Shown here in pieces: positions 33,846 to 41,851 of a stretch of DNA of 64,000 nucleotides (the first letter of the stretch is position 1; every line of letters starts with the position of its first letter). The DNA lies in the NCBI GenBank assembly GCA_024235595.1, contig JACKMC010000007.1, forward strand, positions 62,001-126,000, in the 5' to 3' direction. The notes beneath the pieces are model-generated. The model was not told the DNA's origin, did no database searches, and saw nothing but the letters and a program-made list of their open reading frames with translations. A program made the position numbers and the translations under genes. This DNA is from Zoogloeaceae bacterium. GTDB lineage: Bacteria; Pseudomonadota; Gammaproteobacteria; Burkholderiales; Rhodocyclaceae.

Positions 33846-34756
33846 CAGGCGGTCCCCTGTGTGCGCGCGATGCGCTGCTTGATCGCTGCGATTGCCGCAA
33901 AACCGGCCCGCTCTCCTTCGAGGATGGCGCGATGCCGGTCTTCGAAAGCGGTTGCAGTGAGCCCCTGCACCGCCGGCCGCACCACGATTTCGGCCTCCGC
34001 GGTCTCGACGCTGGCAATCCGGTTGCCCATGATCGCTGCCGCATCGAGCAGCACATCGAGCGAGCCGCGCCCACGCTTGCCGCTCGGCCGCGCCGAGATA
34101 TCGACCGCAATCACCAATTCGGCCCCCATCTGCCGAGCCACCCGTACCGGGACCGGACTGCTCACCCCGCCGTCGACATATTCGACGCCACGGATCAGCA
34201 CCGGCGCGAACACCCCCGGCACCGCCGCCGAGGCACGCACCGCCTGGCCGGTACTGCCGCTCGAAAATGCCGTCATGCGGCCTTGCTGAAGATCGGTCGC
34301 GACCGCACAGAAGCGTCGCTTGAGTTGCTCGATCGGGCGATTGCCGACATGCTCGTTGATGAAGCGCTCGAGCGCCTCTCCCTTGACCCAGCCACGCTCG
34401 AAGAGGCTCCAGTCGGTGACCGCGGATTTTTCCAGCTCGAATGCGAGCTTCTGCAGGTCGAACGCGCCGTGACCGGCGGCGTAGAGCGAACCCACCACCG
34501 CTCCGGCGCTGGTTCCGGCGACAATCTCGGCCTCGATCCCGTTGGTCTCGAGCGCCTTGATCACGCCGATGTGTGCAAAACCTCGCGCCGCACCGCCGCC
34601 AAGCGCGAGCCCGATCCGCGGCGCCCGCTTCGGCTGGCGCGCGGGCGGCTCCAACGGGGCTCCGGCCGTCGGTGCGGTCACCGCTCGCTCGGGCAGCACG
34701 CTGCAAGCGCCTGCGAACATCGCGGCCAGCCCAATCAGGCAATCGCGACGATCCAT
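33845..34756 (-). CDS. Patatin-like phospholipase (exported)
   Basis: A 303-residue protein of the RssA/patatin family. It has an oxyanion-hole Gly-rich loop (GGGAARG, residues 53-59), nucleophile GTSAG (Ser83) and catalytic DGG (Asp195). The N-terminus MDRRDCLIGLAAMFAGAC resembles a lipoprotein signal (Cys18) with a twin-Arg near the start; the lipobox is imperfect (Ala at -3), so lipidation is uncertain. It is inserted between pdxA and rsmA, with overlaps at both ends, so co-expression with envelope and ribosome-maturation genes is likely. The lipid substrate is unknown. Confidence 0.88.
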   Translation of the reverse strand: MDRRDCLIGLAAMFAGACSVLPERAVTAPTAGAPLEPPARQPKRAPRIGLALGGGAARGFAHIGVIKALETNGIEAEIVAGTSAGAVVGSLYAAGHGAFDLQKLAFELEKSAVTDWSLFERGWVKGEALERFINEHVGNRPIEQLKRRFCAVATDLQQGRMTAFSSGSTGQAVRASAAVPGVFAPVLIRGVEYVDGGVSSPVPVRVARQMGAELVIAVDISARPSGKRGRGSLDVLLDAAAIMGNRIASVETAEAEIVVRPAVQGLTATAFEDRHRAILEGERAGFAAIAAIKQRIARTQGTA

Positions 34757-35748
34757 CAGGCCATGCTCCGGGCGGTTTGCGCCATGCCAATCGCCAGTTC
34801 GGTGGCGGTGATCAGGCTGCCCGGATCGGCTCTGCCGCTGCCCGCAAGATCGAGCGCCGTTCCATGATCGACCGAAGTGCGGATGATCGGCAGGCCCAGG
34901 GTAACGTTCACCCCGCCACCGAAGCTCGCGTGCTTGAGCACCGGCAGACCTTGATCGTGGTACATCGCCAGCACGGCGTCGCCCTGCTCCAGCGAATGCG
35001 GCACGAAGAGGGTATCGGCCGGCAGCGGGCCGATGAGTCGCAGGCCCTCAAGACGGAGCCGCTCGAGCACCGGCTCGATCACCTCGATTTCCTCGCGCCC
35101 CATGTGGCCGCCCTCGCCTGCGTGCGGGTTGAGGCCCGCAACCAGAATCCGTGGCGCGACGATGCCGAAGCGCAACGCGAGATCGGCATTCAGGATACGG
35201 ATGGTTTCCTCCAGCAATGACGGCGTGATCGCATCCGCCACCTCGCGCAGTGGCAGGTGCGTCGTTGCGAGCGCCACCCGCAAGCCTGCGCCGGCGAGCA
35301 TCATCACCACCCGCGGCGTGGCCGTGTGTTCGGCCAGATACTCGGTATGCCCGCTGAAAGGAATGCCCGACTCGCAGATGATGCCCTTGTGCACCGGCGC
35401 GGTCACCATGCCCGCGAATTCGCCACTGCGACATCCGGCGATCGCTCGGTCGAGCGTATCGAGTACATAGGGGCCATTGACAGGGTCGAGTCGTCCTGCC
35501 GACGCGGGCGCTCGCAAGGGCACATGCAGCACTTCCACCGACCCTGCACGCGCTGCAGCCGTCGAGGGCAGATATTCGGCCAGGCTGCACCTGGCGCCGA
35601 CGCCGTGCAGTCGCTCCTCGAGCAAGCCGCGATCACCGACGATCACCAGGCGGACCGGCCACTCGCGATCCAGCAGCGCGGCGCAAAGTTCGGGGCCCAC
35701 ACCCGCCGGCTCGCCACTGGTGACGGCCAGCGTCAGCACTTCATTCAT
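34756..35748 (-). CDS. pdxA: 4-hydroxythreonine-4-phosphate dehydrogenase
   Basis: NAD-dependent enzyme of DXP-dependent pyridoxal phosphate synthesis. The 330 residues contain SGEPAGVGPEL, metal-binding His blocks SGHTEYLAEH, NPHAGEGGHMG and YHDQGLPVLKH, and FGGGVNVTLGLPIIRTSVDHGTA. The length is typical. It sits 6 bp after surA in the common surA-pdxA-rsmA order, overlapping the patatin gene by 1 bp. Confidence 0.96.
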   Translation of the reverse strand: MNEVLTLAVTSGEPAGVGPELCAALLDREWPVRLVIVGDRGLLEERLHGVGARCSLAEYLPSTAAARAGSVEVLHVPLRAPASAGRLDPVNGPYVLDTLDRAIAGCRSGEFAGMVTAPVHKGIICESGIPFSGHTEYLAEHTATPRVVMMLAGAGLRVALATTHLPLREVADAITPSLLEETIRILNADLALRFGIVAPRILVAGLNPHAGEGGHMGREEIEVIEPVLERLRLEGLRLIGPLPADTLFVPHSLEQGDAVLAMYHDQGLPVLKHASFGGGVNVTLGLPIIRTSVDHGTALDLAGSGRADPGSLITATELAIGMAQTARSMA

Positions 35749-35754
35749 CGCCCA

Positions 35755-37092
35755 TCATTGCGGGTCGAGCCGCAACTCCACGTAGGTCCGATCGCGCAAC
35801 TGGCGCAGCCAGTCATTGTAGGCCTCGTCGGACTTGCGCTCGCGCAAGGTGTTGCGCGCGACGGTGCGCCTGCGCTCTTCCGACACATCCTGGTTGCGGC
35901 GCTCCAGCACCTGGATCAGATGCCAGCCGAAGGGTGACTGCACCGGCTCGCTGATCTCGCCCGGCTTGAGCGCGTTCATCGCCTGTTCGAAGGCAGGCAC
36001 CGTGTCGCCCGGGTTCACCCAGCCAAGATCACCGCCCTTGCCTGCCGAAAGGTCGGCCGAATGAACCTTGGCCAGCTCGGCAAAGTCCTCGCCCCCCTTC
36101 AGAACTCGCTCGCGCAGCCCCTCGAGGCGCTGGCGGGCGTCGGCATCGCTCAACACGGCCGAAGTCTTGAGCAGGATATGGCGCGCGTGGGTCTGCTCCA
36201 CCCGGACATCCGCCGTGTCGTCGCCACCGCGCTTGTCCAGCAGTTTCAGCACATGCAGGCCGGCCGGGCTACGCAGCACCGGCGACACCCCGCCCACGGC
36301 AAGCCTGGCCGCCTCGTCGGCATAGAGCGCCGGCAGGCGATCAGCGCCACGCCAACCGATATCACCACCGGAAAGCGCATCCGGTGCATCCGAGTAGCTT
36401 GCAGCCAGTTTGGCGAAATCCTCGCCAGCGGCGAGCTTTCGCGTCACCTCCGCGGCACGCGCCTGAAGCGCTGCGAGTTGCTCGGGCGTCGCGCTCTCGG
36501 GCGCCCGCAGCAGGATGTGGGCGAGGTTGTATTCCTCGCTGGGCGTCCCCTGCTTGCTCTCGAGGAAGTTGTCGACCTCGGCGTCGGTCACCACGATGCG
36601 ACTATCCACCTCACGTTCGCGCAGTCGTGTGATCAGGATCTCGCGGCGGATGTTGTTGCGAAAATCATCCCACTTCAGGCCATCGCCCTCGAGGGCTGCG
36701 CGGAAGGCCGCCACCGACAGCTTGTTGGAAGCGGCGATGCGCTCGATTGCCCGCTCGAGCGTCGCGTCGTCGGCGCGGATGCCGTTCTGGCTGGCGAGCT
36801 GCAACTGGGCGTGTTCGAGGATCAGGCGTTCGAGAATCTGCTTGCGGATAATGTCCTGCGGCGGCAGCTGAGTGCCCTGGCGGGTGAGCTGTCGCACCGC
36901 GAGATCGACCCGCTCGTTCAGCTCGCGCGCGGTGATGACCTCGCTGTTGACCACCGCCACGATGCGGTCGACCTCGACAGGCCGCTCTGCCGCGAATGCG
37001 TCTCCGGCGGCAGGTCCGATCGTTGCGAGCAACAAGCAGCCCGCCATCAATGCCGCGGTTGCGGCGTGCTTCGATAACTTGATCATCTTCAT
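35755..37092 (-). CDS. surA: Periplasmic chaperone/peptidyl-prolyl isomerase SurA
   Basis: Escorts outer-membrane proteins, including LptD, across the periplasm. The 445 residues comprise a signal peptide (about residues 1-32, ending DAFA), an N-terminal chaperone domain (about 38-190) and two parvulin PPIase domains. The parvulin domains begin near NLAHILLRAP and THARHILLKT and carry the SGGDIGW and GKGGDLGWV motifs, followed by a C-terminal helix. The start at 37092 (MKMIKLSKH) has GGAA spaced 6 nt; ATGs at 37086 and 37107 are alternatives. It follows lptD by 26 bp. Confidence 0.94.
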   Translation of the reverse strand: MKMIKLSKHAATAALMAGCLLLATIGPAAGDAFAAERPVEVDRIVAVVNSEVITARELNERVDLAVRQLTRQGTQLPPQDIIRKQILERLILEHAQLQLASQNGIRADDATLERAIERIAASNKLSVAAFRAALEGDGLKWDDFRNNIRREILITRLREREVDSRIVVTDAEVDNFLESKQGTPSEEYNLAHILLRAPESATPEQLAALQARAAEVTRKLAAGEDFAKLAASYSDAPDALSGGDIGWRGADRLPALYADEAARLAVGGVSPVLRSPAGLHVLKLLDKRGGDDTADVRVEQTHARHILLKTSAVLSDADARQRLEGLRERVLKGGEDFAELAKVHSADLSAGKGGDLGWVNPGDTVPAFEQAMNALKPGEISEPVQSPFGWHLIQVLERRNQDVSEERRRTVARNTLRERKSDEAYNDWLRQLRDRTYVELRLDPQ

Positions 37093-37118
37093 TCCATTTC
37101 CGGGCATGTCCTGCCCGC

Positions 37119-39341
37119 TCATTGCTGACCGAAAACAGGATCGGTCGACAGATCGTTGATCTTGCCATATCCCTGCACGCTGCGACGCAACAGGCTGACC
37201 GGGCTGGCACCGACGCTCGCCAGGCCATTGAGTTCGAGCTGCAGATAGACCGCCTGGGTGACGTCGTCTTCGTTGGTGGCAAAACGATACAGCGCCGCAC
37301 GCAGGACCCAGCACCCGCCGTTGTATTCGATACCGCCCAGCGCTTCGGTCACCCGGTGCTCACGCAGCGACCGTGTGTAGCGCATCACCCCGTACCAGTT
37401 TCTTGCCAGCGGCCACTGCGCAGTGAGATCGAGATCACGCAGCACATCGCGGGTGTAGCGGAAGCTGGCGTTGATCACCTTGGCGAAGTCGGGTTGGTAG
37501 CTCACGCCGAAATTGAAGCGCTCGGTCCAGTCGTCGCGCGGGTTGTACTGCAGGTCGGTGGATAGCCGGGTGTTCTCATGCACGTATCCCGAGAAGGCCG
37601 CCAGAACATCGGCCCTGCGCCCGGTTCGCAGCACATCGCTACTGTCCAGTTGCACCCGCTGGTCTTCGAAGTAGTAGCGCTGCCCGACGGCGCCGCGCAT
37701 CAATTCGACGCCGTTCTTGTCCAGCAGCCTGGAGGTCACCGCGGCCGTCACCTGGTTGGCGTTGACGATTCGATCGTCGCCGGTGTAGAGGTTCTCGCTG
37801 AAGACCTGGGTGAAGTTGTAGTCGTACTCGGCGGAATCGAAGACCGGGTATTCATCGGGGTCCTGGCGCCGGTACGGAACATAGAGGTAGTAGAGGCGCG
37901 GTTCGAGGGTCTGCCGATACTCGCTGCCACGCCACTCGAGCTGACGCTCGAAATTGAGCTGCCCGTCCAGCGAGGCGATCGGCAGGCTCCGTGTCAGCGA
38001 GGTGGGGGCACCGTCGGTCTGTGCGGTCTGGAGTTCATACTGCGTGTAGTGGACGCCGACCTTCGGGGTAACCGAGTACGCGTCGCGCAGAAGCGGCCAC
38101 GACAACTGCGGATAGAGCACGGTCCGCTGCCCCTTGGCGAGAGTATCGTCGCGGTGCTCGAAGTAGGTGCTGTCGCCGCGAAAATCGAACAGCGTGCCGG
38201 CGCCGATTTCGCGGCTGGCGTTGAGCGCCAGGCGCGGCAGCATCCGGTAGGGCGCGGTGCCGTCGATGGTCTGGTAGCCCTGCGCGATCATGCTGGCATC
38301 CCACCATTCGCCGCCGGCATAGCGCACTTCGGCACGATTGAGCAGGTTCGACTGCGAGGTCACCGACAGCCGCGAACTCAGATCGGTGAAATAGTCGATA
38401 TCCGAAACCCGGTTGAGCTGTATCGACGTCGTCCAGCCGCTTGCGATGTCCTGCACATGGTTGAAGCTGCCTGCGGCACGGGAGCCGCCCCGCTCGGAGT
38501 CGTCGGGCAGCCATTCGAGCTGCGCCTGGCCGCGCATTGTCGGCGTCAGGTAACGGAACTCTCCGCCCAGTTGCAGCCCGCGCTGACCCATGTAGCGGGG
38601 GGTGAAGGTCGCGTCGTAGTTCGGCGCGATATTCCAGTAATAGGGCAGGGTGAGATCGAAGCCGGTCTTGTTCGACTGCCCCACCGTAGGCGGCAAGAGG
38701 CCCGACTGGCGCTGAGCCACCAGCGGAAACTCGATCCATGGCAGGTAGAAGATCGGCACGTCCTTGAAGACCACCGATCCACCGCGGGCCACACCGACTT
38801 CGCGATCGTAGTCGAGCTTGAGCTCACCGGCGCGGATGTACCAGTCGGGATCGGGCGCAGGGCATGTCGACCAGGTCGCGCCTTCGAGACGGAACTGGTT
38901 CTCGCCTTCGAAATAGAGCTTGTCCGCCGACCCGCCGCCCGCCACCGTGCGCGTCGCATCGACGCCTTCCGCGCCGCCACCGCTCTCGCGGGTGATGCTG
39001 TAGGTAGGCGAGTCGAACTCGCCGACCTGTTCCTGCACCTTGAGCTTCACGCCGGGCCCGCGCATGACGTCGCTGCCCTGGCGCAATTCCACATTGCCCT
39101 CGGCCACCGCCTCGTCGGTCAGTTCGCGATACGAGATGCTGTCGGCCTTGAGCTCGACCCCACTGCGTCGCAGGCTGGCGTTGCCCTCGGCGCTCAACTC
39201 CACGCCCGTGCGGCCCTGGATGCGGGCAGCCTCCACCTCGGTCGGGGCGTCCGCCGAACCAACGGCTAGCGCCCCGCGGGACAGCGCCAGCAGCGCCAGC
39301 GCCATGGGGATTCGAGTCTTCGGGGAGCGACGCCGCTTCAC
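37119..39341 (-). CDS. lptD: LPS-assembly outer-membrane protein LptD
   Basis: Beta-barrel translocon that, with LptE, inserts lipopolysaccharide into the outer leaflet. The 740 residues have a basic signal peptide (about 1-26), an OstA/LptA-like beta-jellyroll (about 35-180) and a long barrel. It has only two cysteines, one in the N-terminal domain (WSTCPAPD) and one near the C-terminus (NGGCWVL). E. coli LptD has four, so a single interdomain disulfide is predicted. It is first in the lptD-surA-pdxA operon and divergent from amgK across a 91-bp promoter region. Confidence 0.95.
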   Translation of the reverse strand: MKRRRSPKTRIPMALALLALSRGALAVGSADAPTEVEAARIQGRTGVELSAEGNASLRRSGVELKADSISYRELTDEAVAEGNVELRQGSDVMRGPGVKLKVQEQVGEFDSPTYSITRESGGGAEGVDATRTVAGGGSADKLYFEGENQFRLEGATWSTCPAPDPDWYIRAGELKLDYDREVGVARGGSVVFKDVPIFYLPWIEFPLVAQRQSGLLPPTVGQSNKTGFDLTLPYYWNIAPNYDATFTPRYMGQRGLQLGGEFRYLTPTMRGQAQLEWLPDDSERGGSRAAGSFNHVQDIASGWTTSIQLNRVSDIDYFTDLSSRLSVTSQSNLLNRAEVRYAGGEWWDASMIAQGYQTIDGTAPYRMLPRLALNASREIGAGTLFDFRGDSTYFEHRDDTLAKGQRTVLYPQLSWPLLRDAYSVTPKVGVHYTQYELQTAQTDGAPTSLTRSLPIASLDGQLNFERQLEWRGSEYRQTLEPRLYYLYVPYRRQDPDEYPVFDSAEYDYNFTQVFSENLYTGDDRIVNANQVTAAVTSRLLDKNGVELMRGAVGQRYYFEDQRVQLDSSDVLRTGRRADVLAAFSGYVHENTRLSTDLQYNPRDDWTERFNFGVSYQPDFAKVINASFRYTRDVLRDLDLTAQWPLARNWYGVMRYTRSLREHRVTEALGGIEYNGGCWVLRAALYRFATNEDDVTQAVYLQLELNGLASVGASPVSLLRRSVQGYGKINDLSTDPVFGQQ

Positions 39342-39432
39342 GCTTTAATTCTCCAAGAGCCCGACATCTCATGCAGGGCGGCCGAAACTTGTAAAATCCG
39401 GCGATTGTACACGAACCCCCACGGAGACTTAG

Positions 39433-40431
39433 GTGCAAAGACTTGCGCAACTCAAAGAATGGCTGGCCGCACGTTTTGCCGATCGGCAGTGGGAAATCGC
39501 CCCGGCCTCGGCCGACGCCAGCTTCCGGCGCTACTTCCGCGTGCGCTTTGCCGACGGTTCGCCCTCGCTGGTGGTGATGGACGCCCCGCCCTCGCATGAG
39601 GATTGCCGTCCCTTCATCCATGTCGCGGAGGTTTTTGGTGCCGCGGGCGCCCATGTACCCAAGGTCCTCGACCAGGACCTGGCGCAGGGTTTCCTGCTGC
39701 TCAGCGATCTCGGCGACACCACCTATCTACAGGCGCTCGATCCGCAGAACGCCCACAACCTCTACGCCGAAGCGCTCGGCGCGCTGATCGCCATACAGAA
39801 GGCGAGCCGCCCGGAGGTGCTGCCCGAGTACTCGCGCGAACTGCTGCACCGCGAGCTGATGCTTTTTCCCGAGTGGTATGTCGGCAGACACAAGGGCGTG
39901 ACGCTCGACGACAAGCAGCGCGCCAGCCTCGACCAGGTCTTCGAGCGGATACTCGCACGCAACCTCGCCGAACCGAAGGTCTTCGTGCACCGCGACTTTC
40001 ATTCCCGCAACCTGATGCTGAGCTCGCCAAACCCCGGCGTGCTCGATTTCCAGGACGCGGTCCATGGCCCGCTGAGCTACGACCTGGTATCGCTTTTCAA
40101 GGACGCCTACATCCGCTGGGACGAAGACTTCATCCTCGACATGCTGGCACGCTACTGGGACATCGCCCGCAGGCTCGGCCTGCCGGTACGCGAGGATTTT
40201 TCCGAGTTCCATCGCGATTTCGAATGGATGGGGGTCCAGCGTCACCTCAAGGTGCTGGGGATATTCGCCCGGCTGTACCATCGCGACGGCAAGGACGGCT
40301 ACCTCAAGGACATGCCGCTGGTGATGGACTACCTGCGCCGAGCCTGCGAGCGCTATGTCGAACTCGCACCCCTGGCGAGATTGCTGAACCAGCTGGATCC
40401 GGTCGAACGCAAGTTCGGCTATACGTTCTGA
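39433..40431 (+). CDS. amgK: N-acetylmuramate/N-acetylglucosamine kinase AmgK
   Basis: Anomeric sugar kinase of the cell-wall recycling bypass found in Pseudomonas and betaproteobacteria; phosphorylates MurNAc/GlcNAc at C1. The 332 residues have an aminoglycoside-phosphotransferase fold with the catalytic HRDFHSRNLML (HxDxxxxN Brenner motif) and LDFQDAVHGPLSYDL metal-binding block. The start is GTG at 39433. It is followed 8 bp later by murU, its pathway partner. Confidence 0.93.
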   Translation: MQRLAQLKEWLAARFADRQWEIAPASADASFRRYFRVRFADGSPSLVVMDAPPSHEDCRPFIHVAEVFGAAGAHVPKVLDQDLAQGFLLLSDLGDTTYLQALDPQNAHNLYAEALGALIAIQKASRPEVLPEYSRELLHRELMLFPEWYVGRHKGVTLDDKQRASLDQVFERILARNLAEPKVFVHRDFHSRNLMLSSPNPGVLDFQDAVHGPLSYDLVSLFKDAYIRWDEDFILDMLARYWDIARRLGLPVREDFSEFHRDFEWMGVQRHLKVLGIFARLYHRDGKDGYLKDMPLVMDYLRRACERYVELAPLARLLNQLDPVERKFGYTF

Positions 40432-40439
40432 GCGTCACC

Positions 40440-41132
40440 ATGAAAGCCATGATCCTCGCTGCAGGCCGTGGCGAACGGATGCGCCCGCTGACCGACAATT
40501 GCCCCAAACCGCTGCTCGAGGCCGGCGGCAAACCCCTCATCGTGTGGCACCTCGAGCGACTGCGTGCGGCCGGTTTCGAGGAGTTGGTCATCAACCACGC
40601 CCACCTGGGCTGGATGATCGAGGAGGCCCTCGGCGACGGCAGCGGCTTCGGCGTTTCGATCCGCTATTCGGCCGAGGCACAGCCGCTCGAGACCGCTGGC
40701 GGAATCAGGAAGGCACTGCCACTGCTGGGCGGGGCGCCTTTCCTGGTCGTCAACGGCGACATCTTCTGCGACGCAGACTTTTCGAGCCTGCGCGACACGC
40801 CCCTGGACCGGACCCGCGGCGACCTTGCCCACCTGCTGCTGGTCGCCAACCCCGAACACAACCTCGAGGGCGATTTTGCGCTTGTCGACGGTCGCGTCAA
40901 GGCTGAAGGACCGCAGAAACTTACCTTTTCGGGCATCGGCATCTACGATCCGGCCTTGTTCGAGGCGCTGCCATCGGGGCAGGCGGCGAAACTCGCGCCA
41001 CTGCTGCGTGAGGCGATGGCCAAAGACCGCGTCAGTGGCGCCCTCCACCAGGGGCAATGGCTTGACATCGGCACGCCGCAACGGCTCGCGGCGCTCGATA
41101 AAGCCTTGCGCAGCACGGGCTCGGGTGGCTGA
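40440..41132 (+). CDS. murU: N-acetylmuramate-1-phosphate uridylyltransferase MurU
   Basis: Nucleotidyltransferase converting MurNAc-1-phosphate to UDP-MurNAc, the second step of the AmgK/MurU recycling route that bypasses MurA (the fosfomycin target). The 230 residues begin MKAMILAAGRGERMRPLTD with the NTP-transferase loop. They continue with PKPLLEAGGKPLI, the metal site in VVNGDIFCDADF and the late GQWLDIGTPQRL. The pair's adjacency supports the assignment over other sugar-nucleotide transferases. Confidence 0.92.
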   Translation: MKAMILAAGRGERMRPLTDNCPKPLLEAGGKPLIVWHLERLRAAGFEELVINHAHLGWMIEEALGDGSGFGVSIRYSAEAQPLETAGGIRKALPLLGGAPFLVVNGDIFCDADFSSLRDTPLDRTRGDLAHLLLVANPEHNLEGDFALVDGRVKAEGPQKLTFSGIGIYDPALFEALPSGQAAKLAPLLREAMAKDRVSGALHQGQWLDIGTPQRLAALDKALRSTGSGG

Positions 41133-41162
41133 AAACCGCATCCGCCCGCCATCCCGAGAGCA

Positions 41163-41549
41163 TCACCTGCCCAAGGCGAGAATCCAGCTCACCAGCAGAC
41201 GGGCATTGCCTTCGGTGATCGCAACCGCGTTGGGCGGCATCGACAAGCCGCTCACCTTGCCCTTCCAGTGGCTGCTGTAAGGACTCGAGCCCTCGAGCAC
41301 GATACGGGTCAGGAATTCGGTCGCACCGGGCTTGCCGGCATATTGCTTGCCGACATCTTCCCAGGCAGGCCCGATCGGCGCCATGCCTTCGGGGCCCGGC
41401 TTGCCACTCTCGATGCTGTGGCAGGTCAGGCAGCCGCTACTGGAGGCGAGCTTCTTCATGGCGGCGTCATTGGCGGGATCGGCCGCGACTGCACTGCCCG
41501 CCGCCGAGGCGAGGGCGGCTGCAGCCAGGATTGAACGGATGTTTCGCAT
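41163..41549 (-). CDS. Class I c-type cytochrome, partner of the PQQ dehydrogenase
   Basis: A 128-residue periplasmic cytochrome. The signal peptide (about residues 1-22, ending SAVA) precedes one haem site C40-L-T-C-H44 and a probable axial Met in GLSMPPNAV. It lies 302 bp downstream of the PQQ-dependent alcohol dehydrogenase on the same strand. It is therefore the likely electron acceptor that passes electrons to the respiratory oxidase, as cytochrome c550 does in ExaA systems. GAGGAG lies about 8 nt before the ATG. Size and motif resemble cytochrome c551/c8 types. Confidence 0.88.
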   Translation of the reverse strand: MRNIRSILAAAALASAAGSAVAADPANDAAMKKLASSSGCLTCHSIESGKPGPEGMAPIGPAWEDVGKQYAGKPGATEFLTRIVLEGSSPYSSHWKGKVSGLSMPPNAVAITEGNARLLVSWILALGR

Positions 41550-41851
41550 TTGGAGACTCCTCGACTGTGAATCATTGAAAGCGCAAGAAGGGCTTGCCGA
41601 GGCACAGCGGCAAGTCCCCGTGCGGCGAGAAGAGGCCGGCTTTCCTGCAGCCCGCGCCCTTCACCGCTTGTACAGATGGCTTCCGGGAGGCCGCCGGAGC
41701 TGGGCTTGAGCGGCGGCGAGATGGCGGCCCTCGTCCGACCGGTTGTGATTTGCGCAGCACCGCCACGCGCCTCGAACCCGGCCGACTCCGTACTCGCTCT
41801 CGCACTCGCCTCGCGGCGACCGCCAAGGTCCGACTGCCTCCCGGGCCGGTA
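41550..41851 (-). other. 302-bp spacer between PQQ dehydrogenase and cytochrome c genes
   Basis: No supported gene. A hairpin CTTGCCG / CGGCAAG (41593-41614, 8-nt loop) lies 44 nt before the cytochrome start on the transcribed strand and lacks a T run. It may be an mRNA-processing or stability element. No clear sigma-70 promoter is visible for the cytochrome. Confidence 0.5.

Noticed and set aside
32163..34289. A 708-codon open frame spanning the Crp-like, DUF2892, rsmA and patatin genes
   Set aside because: It crosses a strong terminator and four well-supported genes in other frames or strands.
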